A stretch of 64,000 bases of DNA from Pseudomonas congelans (GTDB taxonomy: Bacteria; Pseudomonadota; Gammaproteobacteria; Pseudomonadales; Pseudomonadaceae), in contig NZ_FNJH01000001.1 in assembly GCF_900103225.1 (NCBI RefSeq), forward strand, positions 327,178 through 391,177, written 5' to 3'. The notes below the pieces were generated by a model. That model saw only the letters and a program-made list of their open reading frames with translations, was not told where the DNA came from and made no database searches. Made by a program: the position numbers and the translations under genes. Shown one piece after another: positions 27,263 to 34,982 of this stretch (the stretch's first letter is position 1; every line of letters starts with the position of its first letter).

Positions 27263-28087
27263 ATGGAACTGAATCTCTGGACCCAGAGCCTTCTTGCTGC
27301 AATGACTGCATTGTGGACCAAAGTCGCAAACTTCATCCCCAACCTGTTCGGCGCCCTGGTTGTGGTGCTGCTCGGTTTTGTCGTCGCCAAGCTGCTCGAC
27401 ACACTGCTTTCCAAATTGCTGGCCAAACTGGGCCTTGATCGTCTGGTCGGCGGTACCGGTCTGACCAAGATCATCGGCCGCGCTGGCGTCAAGGTGCCGG
27501 TCTCCACGCTGATCGGCAAGGTCGTCTACTGGTTCGTTCTGCTTATCTTCCTCGTATCGGCTGCTGAATCACTGGGCCTGCAGCGGGTCTCGGCTACGCT
27601 GGACATGCTGGCGCTGTATTTGCCCAAGGTATTTGGTGCAGCACTGGTGCTGCTGGTCGGTGTACTGCTGGCGCAATTGGTCAATGGCCTGGTGCGCGGC
27701 GCTGCCGAAGGGGTAGGGATAGACTACTCTGCCGGCCTGGGGCGAATTGCCCAAGGGCTGGTCATTATCATCAGTATTTCGGTCGCCATCAGCCAGCTCG
27801 AGGTCAAGACCGACCTGCTGAATCACGTTATTGTGATTGCGCTGATTACCGTTGGTCTGACAGTGGCGCTTGCCCTGGGCCTCGGCAGTCGCGAAATTGC
27901 CGGGCAGATCATCGCCGGAATCTATGTCCGCGAGCTGTTTCAGGTCGGGCAACAGGTACAGATTGGGGATACGGAAGGGCAGATCGAGGAAATCGGTACG
28001 GTCAAGACAACGCTACTGACAGACGAGGGGGAGCTGGTGTCATTTTCAAACCGCATCCTGCTCGAGCAGAGAGTAAGCAGCCGTTAA
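27263..28087 (+). CDS. cmpX: Small-conductance mechanosensitive-type channel CmpX
   Basis: 274 residues with four to five hydrophobic helices (for example FGALVVVLLGFVVAKLLDTLL, VVYWFVLLIFLVSAAESLGL, FGAALVLLVGVLLAQLVNGLV) and a C-terminal MscS-like beta segment (LFQVGQQVQIGDTEGQIEEIGTVKTTLL). In P. aeruginosa CmpX affects membrane tension and SigX activity. The ATG at 27263 starts MELNLWTQ; a TTG two codons earlier is less likely. Upstream of sigX, as expected. Confidence 0.88.
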   Translation: MELNLWTQSLLAAMTALWTKVANFIPNLFGALVVVLLGFVVAKLLDTLLSKLLAKLGLDRLVGGTGLTKIIGRAGVKVPVSTLIGKVVYWFVLLIFLVSAAESLGLQRVSATLDMLALYLPKVFGAALVLLVGVLLAQLVNGLVRGAAEGVGIDYSAGLGRIAQGLVIIISISVAISQLEVKTDLLNHVIVIALITVGLTVALALGLGSREIAGQIIAGIYVRELFQVGQQVQIGDTEGQIEEIGTVKTTLLTDEGELVSFSNRILLEQRVSSR

Positions 28088-28169
28088 GCGGTTAACCTGC
28101 TAATGTATGCCGCCACGTTGCCGATACAGGGCATGGCGGACATTGACCTGACTGTCGGCAAGATTTGTT

Positions 28170-28760
28170 TTGAATAAACCTCAACCGTTTTCGACGCGCT
28201 ACGACCCACGTGAGCTCTCAGATGAGGAGCTGGTCGCGCGCGCCCACGTCGAGCTGTTCAACGTGACGCGGGCCTACGAAGAATTGATGCGCCGTTACCA
28301 GCGAACACTTTTTAACGTGTGCGCGCGGTATCTGGGGAACGATCGCGATGCTGACGATGTCTGTCAGGAGGTGATGCTTAAAGTGTTGTATGGGTTGAAA
28401 AATTTTGAAGGTAAATCTAAATTTAAAACCTGGCTGTACAGCATCACCTACAATGAATGCATCACGCAGTACAGGAAGGAACGGCGTAAGCGTCGCTTGA
28501 TGGACGCGCTGAGTCTGGATCCACTTGAGGAAGCGTCGGAAGAAAAGGCGCCCAAACCTGAAGAACGGGGCGGACTTGATCGCTGGCTTGTGTATGTGAA
28601 CCCGATCGATCGGGAGATTCTGGTCCTGCGTTTTGTCGCAGAACTTGAATTCCAGGAAATCGCTGACATCATGCACATGGGCTTGAGCGCAACGAAAATG
28701 CGTTACAAGCGGGCTTTAGATAAATTACGAGAGAAATTTGCGGGAATCGCCGAAACTTAA
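28170..28760 (+). CDS. sigX: ECF sigma factor SigX
   Basis: 196 residues with sigma-70 region 2 (AYEELMRRYQRTLFNVCARYLG, then DADDVCQEVMLKVLYGLKNF) and region 4 (NPIDREILVLRFVAELEFQEIADIM). SigX directs oprF transcription and fatty-acid/envelope homeostasis in Pseudomonas. No anti-sigma gene lies beside it, as usual for SigX; input is thought to come through the envelope and CmpX. The start is TTG at 28170, giving MNKPQPFSTRYDPRELSDEE. No strong Shine-Dalgarno, so translation is probably modest. Confidence 0.93.
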   Translation: MNKPQPFSTRYDPRELSDEELVARAHVELFNVTRAYEELMRRYQRTLFNVCARYLGNDRDADDVCQEVMLKVLYGLKNFEGKSKFKTWLYSITYNECITQYRKERRKRRLMDALSLDPLEEASEEKAPKPEERGGLDRWLVYVNPIDREILVLRFVAELEFQEIADIMHMGLSATKMRYKRALDKLREKFAGIAET

Positions 28761-28786
28761 TACGGTGCAAATATCTCTAACAAACT

Positions 28787-28808
28787 GGCAAGGTCTGTTA
28801 GACTTGCC
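28787..28808 (+). promoter_or_regulatory. Hairpin in the sigX-oprF gap
   Basis: GGCAAG...CTTGCC with an inner TCT/AGA pairing forms a stem 58 bp before oprF. GTCCC...GGGAC (28817-28833) follows. There is no U-tract, so it is more likely an mRNA-stabilising or processing element in the oprF leader than a terminator. Confidence 0.4.
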
Positions 28809-28865
28809 GCTGAGTTGTCCCCATGTGTGGGACTGCTTAATAATCATCAGATGGGGATTTAACGG

Positions 28866-29900
28866 ATGAAACTGAAAAACACCTTGGGCTTGGCCATTGG
28901 TACTATTGTTGCCGCAACGTCGTTCGGCGCTCTGGCTCAAGGCCAAGGCGCGGTCGAAATCGAAGGCTTCGCCAAGAAAGAATACTACGACAGCGATCGT
29001 AACTTCAAAAACGACGGCAACCTGTTCGGCGGCTCCGTTGGCTACTTCCTGACTGACGATGTTGAACTGCGTCTGGGCTACGACGAAGTCCACAACGTCC
29101 GTAGCGACAGCGGCAAGAACATCAAGGGCGCAGACACCGCTCTGGACGCTCTGTACCACTTCAACAACCCAGGCGACATGCTGCGTCCATACGTATCTGC
29201 CGGTTTCTCTGACCAGAGCATCGGTCAAGACGCCCGCCGTGGCCGTGACGGTTCCACCTTCGCCAACATCGGCGGCGGCGCCAAGCTGTACTTCACTGAC
29301 AACTTCTATGCCCGTGCAGGCGTTGAAGCTCAGTACAACATCGACCAAGGCAACACCGAATGGGCGCCTAGCGTCGGTATCGGCGTAAACTTCGGCGGCG
29401 GCAGCAAGAAAGTAGAAGCAGCTCCAGCTCCAGTAGCTGAAGTGTGCTCCGACAGCGACAACGACGGCGTGTGCGACAACGTCGACAAGTGCCCGGACAC
29501 CCCAGCCAACGTTACCGTTGACGCTGATGGCTGCCCAGCAGTTGCCGAAGTGGTTCGTGTTGAGCTGGACGTGAAGTTCGATTTCGACAAATCCGTAGTC
29601 AAGCCTAACAGCTACGGCGACATCAAGAACCTCGCTGACTTCATGCAGCAGTACCCACAGACCACCACCACTGTTGAAGGTCACACTGACTCCGTCGGTC
29701 CTGACGCTTACAACCAGAAACTGTCCGAGCGTCGTGCAAACGCCGTTAAACAGGTCCTGGTCAACCAGTACGGTGTTGGCGCTAGCCGCGTAAACTCGGT
29801 TGGTTACGGCGAAAGCAAGCCAGTTGCTGATAACGCAACTGAAGCTGGCCGCGCAGTTAACCGTCGCGTAGAAGCAGAAGTAGAAGCTCAAGCTAAGTAA
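28866..29900 (+). CDS. oprF: Major outer-membrane porin OprF
   Basis: 344 residues. The signal peptide MKLKNTLGLAIGTIVAATSFGALA is followed by an eight-strand beta-barrel domain (about 25-185) and an Ala/Pro hinge (EAAPAPVAE). A four-cysteine loop follows (CSDSDNDGVCDNVDKCPDT...GC), then an OmpA-type peptidoglycan-binding domain (VEGHTDSVGPDAYNQKLSERRANAV). It is the general slow porin and structural anchor of Pseudomonas, and a fibronectin/adhesion factor in some. Codon use is strongly biased, consistent with very high expression. Transcribed from sigma-70 and SigX promoters in relatives. Confidence 0.97.
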   Translation: MKLKNTLGLAIGTIVAATSFGALAQGQGAVEIEGFAKKEYYDSDRNFKNDGNLFGGSVGYFLTDDVELRLGYDEVHNVRSDSGKNIKGADTALDALYHFNNPGDMLRPYVSAGFSDQSIGQDARRGRDGSTFANIGGGAKLYFTDNFYARAGVEAQYNIDQGNTEWAPSVGIGVNFGGGSKKVEAAPAPVAEVCSDSDNDGVCDNVDKCPDTPANVTVDADGCPAVAEVVRVELDVKFDFDKSVVKPNSYGDIKNLADFMQQYPQTTTTVEGHTDSVGPDAYNQKLSERRANAVKQVLVNQYGVGASRVNSVGYGESKPVADNATEAGRAVNRRVEAEVEAQAK

Positions 29901-29916
29901 TTAGCCGCTTGTACTG

Positions 29917-29944
29917 AAAAGCCCGGCTTAGGCCGGGCTTTTCT
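29917..29944. terminator. Bidirectional terminator between oprF and cobA
   Basis: AAAAGCCCGGC-TTA-GGCCGGGCTTTT has A-runs and T-runs on both sides of an 8-bp GC stem. It can end oprF on the + strand and the nas-cobA transcript on the - strand. Confidence 0.88.
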
Positions 29945-29987
29945 TTGCCTGCGATTTGGCATTGCGTCTGTTCAGGCGGGCCTGCAG

Positions 29988-30749
29988 TCAGCCGGCATTC
30001 AACTGCGCATGGTCCATCAGGGTTTGGTTCAGCAGCTCATTGCTGTACGCGGCAACCGAGCCGATCACCAGAATGGCGGGGCTCTTCAATTGGAAAGCGG
30101 CTGCGTCCTGTTGCATGGCATTCAGGGTGCTGCGGCATTCGCGCTGCCACGGCAGCGAAGCGTTCTCGATCATCGCCACCGGCATCTCGCCACTCATTCC
30201 GCCTGCCAGCAGGCTCTCGCGAATTTCCGCCAGTTTTGCTACGCCCATGTAAACCACCAGGGTGGTTCCGCCTTGCGCGAGTGCCTGCCAGTTGAGGGTG
30301 CTGTCGTCCTGAGTGTGGGCGGTGACCAGCGTCACGCCGCGGCTTATACCGCGCAGGGTCAGCGAAATGCCGCACTGTGTTGCACCGGCAAGACCCGCTG
30401 TAATGCCGTTGACCAGCTCCACGGCAACACCGCGTTCCTGCAGCCACTGCGCCTCTTCACCGCCACGTCCGAAGATGCACGGATCGCCGCCTTTGAGGCG
30501 CACGACGCATTTGCCCTGACGCACATAGCGCAGCATCAGGCGATGGATAAACGCTTGCGGCGTCGAACGGCAACCGCCGCGCTTGCCGACCGCAATGACC
30601 CGCGCTCCCGGGCAATGTTCCAGCACTGCGGTGTTGACCAGATCATCGATCAGCACCACGTCGGCTTCACCCAAGGCACGTACTGCCTTGAGGGTCAGCA
30701 ATTCCGGGTCACCGGGGCCCGCGCCTACCAGCCATACTTTTGCGCTCAT
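29988..30749 (-). CDS. cobA: Uroporphyrinogen-III C-methyltransferase CobA (SUMT)
   Basis: 253 residues. It methylates uroporphyrinogen III twice with SAM to give precorrin-2, the precursor of sirohaem. It has the SUMT motifs VWLVGAGPGDPELLTLKA at the N-terminus and RLKGGDPCIFGRGGEEA. It is a stand-alone SUMT, without the CysG oxidase/ferrochelatase domains. It is last in the nitrate assimilation operon, where sirohaem is needed by nitrite reductase, and lies 10 bp after the nitrate reductase stop. Confidence 0.93.
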   Translation of the reverse strand: MSAKVWLVGAGPGDPELLTLKAVRALGEADVVLIDDLVNTAVLEHCPGARVIAVGKRGGCRSTPQAFIHRLMLRYVRQGKCVVRLKGGDPCIFGRGGEEAQWLQERGVAVELVNGITAGLAGATQCGISLTLRGISRGVTLVTAHTQDDSTLNWQALAQGGTTLVVYMGVAKLAEIRESLLAGGMSGEMPVAMIENASLPWQRECRSTLNAMQQDAAAFQLKSPAILVIGSVAAYSNELLNQTLMDHAQLNAG

Positions 30750-30759
30750 GCCGCATTCC

Positions 30760-33480
30760 TCATTCTGTAACCGCCACGGTATTGATCAGTCTTCTTATTT
30801 CTGGCACGCAGGAGCCGCACTGGGTGCCGCAGCCCAACTGTGTCTTGAGTTGATTCAGGTTCAGGCCACGCTCGATAGCGCTCATTACCGCGCTCTGGCT
30901 GACGTTCATGCAGTTGCACAGGGTCTTGTCGCGAGTCTGTGTCGAATCTTTGCCCGGTTCACTGCGCAGCGGTGCCAACAGCCAGCGCCGCAATGAAGCA
31001 TCGACTCGCTCTTCCAGCCACAACGTCTGCAGCCAATGCTGGGCAAGTGTTTCACCGGCCAGGCGAATCGCGGTAATACGTCCGTCGTCGATCCCTACCC
31101 GCTTACCGATCGAGCGTCTGGGGTCGTCATACGTCATGACCGGTCCTTCATCCAGGCCCAGTACACGGTCAATCTGCTGCAGCAGCCCTGAATCGGGTGC
31201 TTTTGCGCTGGCGGCGCGTATCACCAGAGCCGGGCGCTCGCGTCCGGCAAGGCCCATGCTCAGGTAAGTGAAGGTCTCGCACAAGGGGCGCAGCTTTTCC
31301 ATTCGTTGCTGCACGTTGCCCTCGACCAGCGCAAAGAACTGCCAGGGCAGGTGGGCTTTTTCGATCCTGACGCCGGCGTGCTTGAGTTCCGGTTGCTTCG
31401 AGACCGGGTCGAAGGCTGGCTGGGTGAGAACGTTGACACCCCCCTTTAGGAACCTGTCGCCCCAGTGCATCGGCACAAAGGCCTGGCCGACTGCAACGCT
31501 GTCCTCGCTGCCGACCGGCAACAGCAGTTCGCCGCGCCGACTGATCAGTTTGACCAGGTCGCCGGGTTGCAGGTCATGGCTGAGCATGTCCTGTGGATTG
31601 AGGCTCAGCACAGCTTCGCTGACATGCCCGAACAAGCGGGCAGCGGTGCCGGTGCGGCTCATGCCGTGCCACTGATCGCGCAGCCTGCCGGTGTTGAGTG
31701 TCAGCGGGTAGTCGGCATCGCGCAATTCCCTGGCGGCGATGTAAGGCTCGGACAGAAACTGCGCCCGGCCTGAATCGGTGGGGAAGATACCGTCGCAGTA
31801 AAGACGCGGCGTACCGCTGCCGGCACCACGCGGGAAGGGCCATTGTTGTGGGCCCTGCTGGTCGATGAGCTCGCGGTCGATTCCGGACATGTCCAGATCG
31901 CGCCCCACCGTCAGGCCCTTGAACTCATCGAACAAGGCTTGGGGTGTAGCGAAATCGAACAGCGCAGGGGCGTCGGGTCGCAGGCGTTTTTGCAGGCGCT
32001 GGGCGAAATCCACCGTGATTGCCCAGTCGGAGCGCGCTTCGCCGGGCGACTGGATGGCCTTGCGCACGTTGGATATGCGCCGTTCGGAGTTGGTCACCGT
32101 GCCTTCTTTCTCGCCCCAGCTGGCAGCAGGCAGCAACAGATCGGCATAACGCGCGGTTTCGGTGGTCGTGAAAGCTTCCTGAAGTACCACGAACGGGCAG
32201 GTTTCCAGCGCTTGCCTGATGCGGTTCTGGTCGGGCAGTGACTGTGCCGGGTTGGTGCAGGCGATCCACAGGGCCTTGATTGTTCCGTTTTGCAATTGCT
32301 CGAACAGTTCGATGGCTGAAAGGCCGGGGCTGGCAGGCAGGCTGTCGACACCCCAGTAGGCTGCAACCTCGTGGCGGTGTTGAGGATTTGCCGCGTCACG
32401 ATGGCCAGGCAGCAAGTTGGACAGGCTGCCGGTTTCACGTCCGCCCATGGCGTTGGGCTGGCCAGTGAGCGAGAAGGGCCCTGCGCCGGGTTTGCCAATC
32501 TGTCCGGTCGCCAGGTGCAGATTGATCAGTGCGCTGTTTTTCGCGCTGCCTGCCGTGGACTGATTCAGCCCCATGCACCATAGCGACAGAAAAGCCGGAG
32601 CTTCGCCCACCCAGCGGGCGCAGGTGTGCAGTTGTTCAAGGGGGATGCCGCAGAGGGCGGCCACGTGTTCGGGCGGGTAATCACCGGCCAGCGTGGCCAG
32701 TTCCTCGTAGCCCTGCGTGTGCGCGGCAATGAACGACGGGTCGATCAGCCGTTCGCTCATCAAGATATGCAGAATGCCGTGAAACAGCGCGACGTCTGTG
32801 CCGGGCTGAATCGCCAGGTGCAGGTCGGCCAGTTCGCAGGTATCGGTGCGCCGTGGGTCGATGACGATGAGTTTCATCTGCGGCCGACGACTTTTCGCCT
32901 CTTCCAGACGACGAAACAGAATCGGGTGCGCGTACGCCATGTTGCTGCCGACGATCATCACGCAATCGCTCAGTTCGATATCTTCGTAACTGCATGGCGG
33001 TGCGTCGGCGCCAAGGCTGCGCTTGTAGCCAGCCACGGCCGAGGACATGCACAGCCGTGAGTTGCTGTCGATATTGTTGGTGCCGATCAGTGCGCGCGCC
33101 AGCTTATTGAACGCGTAGTAGTCCTCGGTCAGCAACTGGCCGGAAATGTAGAAGGCGACGCTGTCGGGACCGTGTTCGCGAATGCTCTCGGCGAACACGT
33201 TGGCCGCGTGTTCCAGCGCGGTGTCCCAATCGGTGACACTACGCGCCAGGCTTTTGCTCAGGCGCAGTTCCGGGTACAGCGCGCGGGCTTCGATGTCACC
33301 GGTCAGGTGCAGGCTGGAACCTTTGCTGCACAGCTTGCCGAAGTTGGCCGGGTGCTTCGGATCGCCACTGACGCCGAGAATATTCTCGCCGCCATGCTCG
33401 ATCAGTACGCCGCAGCCCACGCCGCAATAGCAGCAGGTAGACGCCGTGACGCGAGGGGCGTGAAGGGCAAGGCTGTTCAT
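30760..33480 (-). CDS. nasA: Assimilatory nitrate reductase, catalytic subunit
   Basis: 906 residues of the molybdopterin-dinucleotide family. The N-terminal [4Fe-4S] cysteines are CCYCGVGCGV...GKLCSKG. The Mo/MGD domains follow (SRLCMSSAVAGYKRSLGAD; GRETGSLSNLLPGHRD). A C-terminal BFD-like [2Fe-2S] domain (LCNCMNVS...LGCGTQCGSC, about residues 840-900) takes electrons from the flavoprotein. It reduces nitrate to nitrite in the cytoplasm; no Tat signal. The start overlaps the flavoprotein stop by 4 bp. The symbol is used as in Klebsiella; in Pseudomonas the same name is also given to the transporter. Confidence 0.93.
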   Translation of the reverse strand: MNSLALHAPRVTASTCCYCGVGCGVLIEHGGENILGVSGDPKHPANFGKLCSKGSSLHLTGDIEARALYPELRLSKSLARSVTDWDTALEHAANVFAESIREHGPDSVAFYISGQLLTEDYYAFNKLARALIGTNNIDSNSRLCMSSAVAGYKRSLGADAPPCSYEDIELSDCVMIVGSNMAYAHPILFRRLEEAKSRRPQMKLIVIDPRRTDTCELADLHLAIQPGTDVALFHGILHILMSERLIDPSFIAAHTQGYEELATLAGDYPPEHVAALCGIPLEQLHTCARWVGEAPAFLSLWCMGLNQSTAGSAKNSALINLHLATGQIGKPGAGPFSLTGQPNAMGGRETGSLSNLLPGHRDAANPQHRHEVAAYWGVDSLPASPGLSAIELFEQLQNGTIKALWIACTNPAQSLPDQNRIRQALETCPFVVLQEAFTTTETARYADLLLPAASWGEKEGTVTNSERRISNVRKAIQSPGEARSDWAITVDFAQRLQKRLRPDAPALFDFATPQALFDEFKGLTVGRDLDMSGIDRELIDQQGPQQWPFPRGAGSGTPRLYCDGIFPTDSGRAQFLSEPYIAARELRDADYPLTLNTGRLRDQWHGMSRTGTAARLFGHVSEAVLSLNPQDMLSHDLQPGDLVKLISRRGELLLPVGSEDSVAVGQAFVPMHWGDRFLKGGVNVLTQPAFDPVSKQPELKHAGVRIEKAHLPWQFFALVEGNVQQRMEKLRPLCETFTYLSMGLAGRERPALVIRAASAKAPDSGLLQQIDRVLGLDEGPVMTYDDPRRSIGKRVGIDDGRITAIRLAGETLAQHWLQTLWLEERVDASLRRWLLAPLRSEPGKDSTQTRDKTLCNCMNVSQSAVMSAIERGLNLNQLKTQLGCGTQCGSCVPEIRRLINTVAVTE

Positions 33481-34706
33481 GCGCAGGCGGCCTCCGGGGC
33501 AACGGGTTTGCCGAACATCAGGTGGTCGCGTATGGCATCGATTCCCTGGCCATCACGGATCTGCTGCAAGTACCAGTTGCCGTCGGCGGTGTCGCCGTAC
33601 AGGCAGGCGCCGACCAGTACGTCGTTCTTGATGACCAGCTTCTTGTAGACACCGCCGATGGGGTCGGAAAGAGTGATGCTTTCAGTGCCTTCACCGCCGA
33701 GGAAATCTCCGGCGGAAAACAGGTCGATGCCGGTGACTTTCAGCTTGGTCGAGGTGACCGAGCCCGGATAACGCGCAAAGCCCAGTTGCGCAAGGTGGTT
33801 GGCGCAGACCCGCGCCTGCTCGAACAGCGGCGCCACCAGCCCATAAGCGATACCACGGTGGCTGACGCATTCGCCAATCGCGTAGATGCGCGGATCGTAG
33901 GTCTGCAGGGTGTCATTGACCAGGATGCCCCGGTTGCAGGGCAGGCCGGCTTGCTCGGCCAATTCGGTATTGGGCCGTATGCCTGCGGCCATGACCACCA
34001 GATCGGCGTCGATCCTGTCGCCGTTGTTGAATTGCACCGCAGTTACGCGGCCCTGATCATCGCCGAGCAGGGCGTCGGTCTGCTCGTCGAGGCGAAAGCT
34101 CAGGCCGCGCTTCTCCAGTGCCGCTTGCAGCATCCTTCCGCTGGTCTTGTCCAGTTGGCGCTCCAGCAGCGTCTGGCCGTTATGAATCACCGTGACGTGC
34201 ATGCCGCGCAGGCTCAAGCCGTTGGCTGCTTCCAGGCCGAGCAGCCCGCCGCCGATGACGACTGCGCGCTTGTAAGTGACGGCGGTGTCGATCATCTGCT
34301 GCGTGTGGCCGATGTCGCGATAACCGATAACACCGTTCAGTGTGTTGCCGGGGATCGGCAGTATGAACGGCCGCGAACCGGTGGCAATCAGCAGCCGATC
34401 GTAATGGGCCTGGGTGCCGTCATCGGCGATCACCACGCGTCTGATGCGGTCGATCTTCACCACGCGACGGTTGAGCAACAACTGGATGCCGTTGCGCTCG
34501 TACCAGTCGAGATCGTTGAGCACGATGTCTTCGAAATTCTGTTCGCCGGCCAGTACTGGCGACAGCAGGATGCGATTGTAGTTGGGGTGTGGCTCGGCGC
34601 CGAAGACCGTGATGTCGTATAGGTCTTCGCTCAGTTTCAGCAACTCTTCGAGTGTGCGCACGCCGGCCATGCCGTTGCCGATCATCACCAGTTTGAGTTT
34701 GGTCAT
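33477..34706 (-). CDS. NirB-like FAD/NAD(P)H oxidoreductase, electron donor to nitrate reductase
   Basis: 409 residues. This is only the flavin part of NirB: an FAD-binding motif (VMIGNGMAGVRTLEELL), an NAD(P)-binding motif (AVVIGGGLLGLEAANGLSLRG) and a C-terminal dimer domain. It lacks the BFD [2Fe-2S] cluster and the sirohaem domains, so it cannot itself reduce nitrite. It is equivalent to the NasB/NasC-type electron-transfer subunits and probably passes electrons to the BFD domain at the C-terminus of the nitrate reductase. First gene of the flavoprotein-nasA-cobA unit; the ATG follows GGAGG. Confidence 0.88.
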   Translation of the reverse strand: MTKLKLVMIGNGMAGVRTLEELLKLSEDLYDITVFGAEPHPNYNRILLSPVLAGEQNFEDIVLNDLDWYERNGIQLLLNRRVVKIDRIRRVVIADDGTQAHYDRLLIATGSRPFILPIPGNTLNGVIGYRDIGHTQQMIDTAVTYKRAVVIGGGLLGLEAANGLSLRGMHVTVIHNGQTLLERQLDKTSGRMLQAALEKRGLSFRLDEQTDALLGDDQGRVTAVQFNNGDRIDADLVVMAAGIRPNTELAEQAGLPCNRGILVNDTLQTYDPRIYAIGECVSHRGIAYGLVAPLFEQARVCANHLAQLGFARYPGSVTSTKLKVTGIDLFSAGDFLGGEGTESITLSDPIGGVYKKLVIKNDVLVGACLYGDTADGNWYLQQIRDGQGIDAIRDHLMFGKPVAPEAACA

Positions 34707-34754
34707 CTTGCCTCCGAGTCACTGCAGCGCGTGCTCGACACGTTTCGCGCAAAC

Positions 34755-34795
34755 AAAAAAAGGCGTCCCGTCAGTGGTCTGACGAGGACGCCTTT
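34755..34795 (-). terminator. Leader terminator of the flavoprotein-nasA-cobA unit
   Basis: In the direction of transcription, GGCGTCC-TC-GTCAG, loop ACCA, CTGAC-G-GGACGCC, followed by seven U. It lies 49 bp before the flavoprotein start and would stop transcription unless antiterminated. Confidence 0.85.
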
Positions 34796-34801
34796 GTCCG
34801 G

Positions 34802-34846
34802 TCCCGTTCTCTCGGGAGACGCAGCCTTCATCGTTGAGGGCTGCGT
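34802..34846 (-). promoter_or_regulatory. Two-hairpin ANTAR (NasT) target in the flavoprotein-nasA leader
   Basis: Hairpin 1 (34846-34819) has 8-bp arms ACGCAGCC/GGCTGCGT and the six-base loop AACGAT. Hairpin 2 (34817-34802) is TCCCG-AGAGAA-CGGGA. Both loops have A at position 1 and G at position 4, the determinants recognised by ANTAR proteins such as Klebsiella NasR. The terminator follows six bases later. Confidence 0.82.
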
Positions 34847-34871
34847 GTTATGAATTATCTGCCATGTGCCA

Positions 34872-34888
34872 TGCAGCGCTTGTGCCAA
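34872..34888 (-). promoter_or_regulatory. Sigma-54 promoter of the flavoprotein-nasA-cobA unit
   Basis: TTGGCACAAGCGCTGCA matches the -24/-12 consensus (TGGC-N8-TGC) exactly. The predicted start is near 34861, about 15 nt before the first leader hairpin. Confidence 0.8.
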
Positions 34889-34982
34889 CTCGGATTTGCC
34901 GGCCTGCGCGGCGTGCGGTCGATAGCGCAGGCCCTTTCTGCACTGCGTTGAGGCGCGCTGCACAGAAGCGGGGCGCAAGGGC

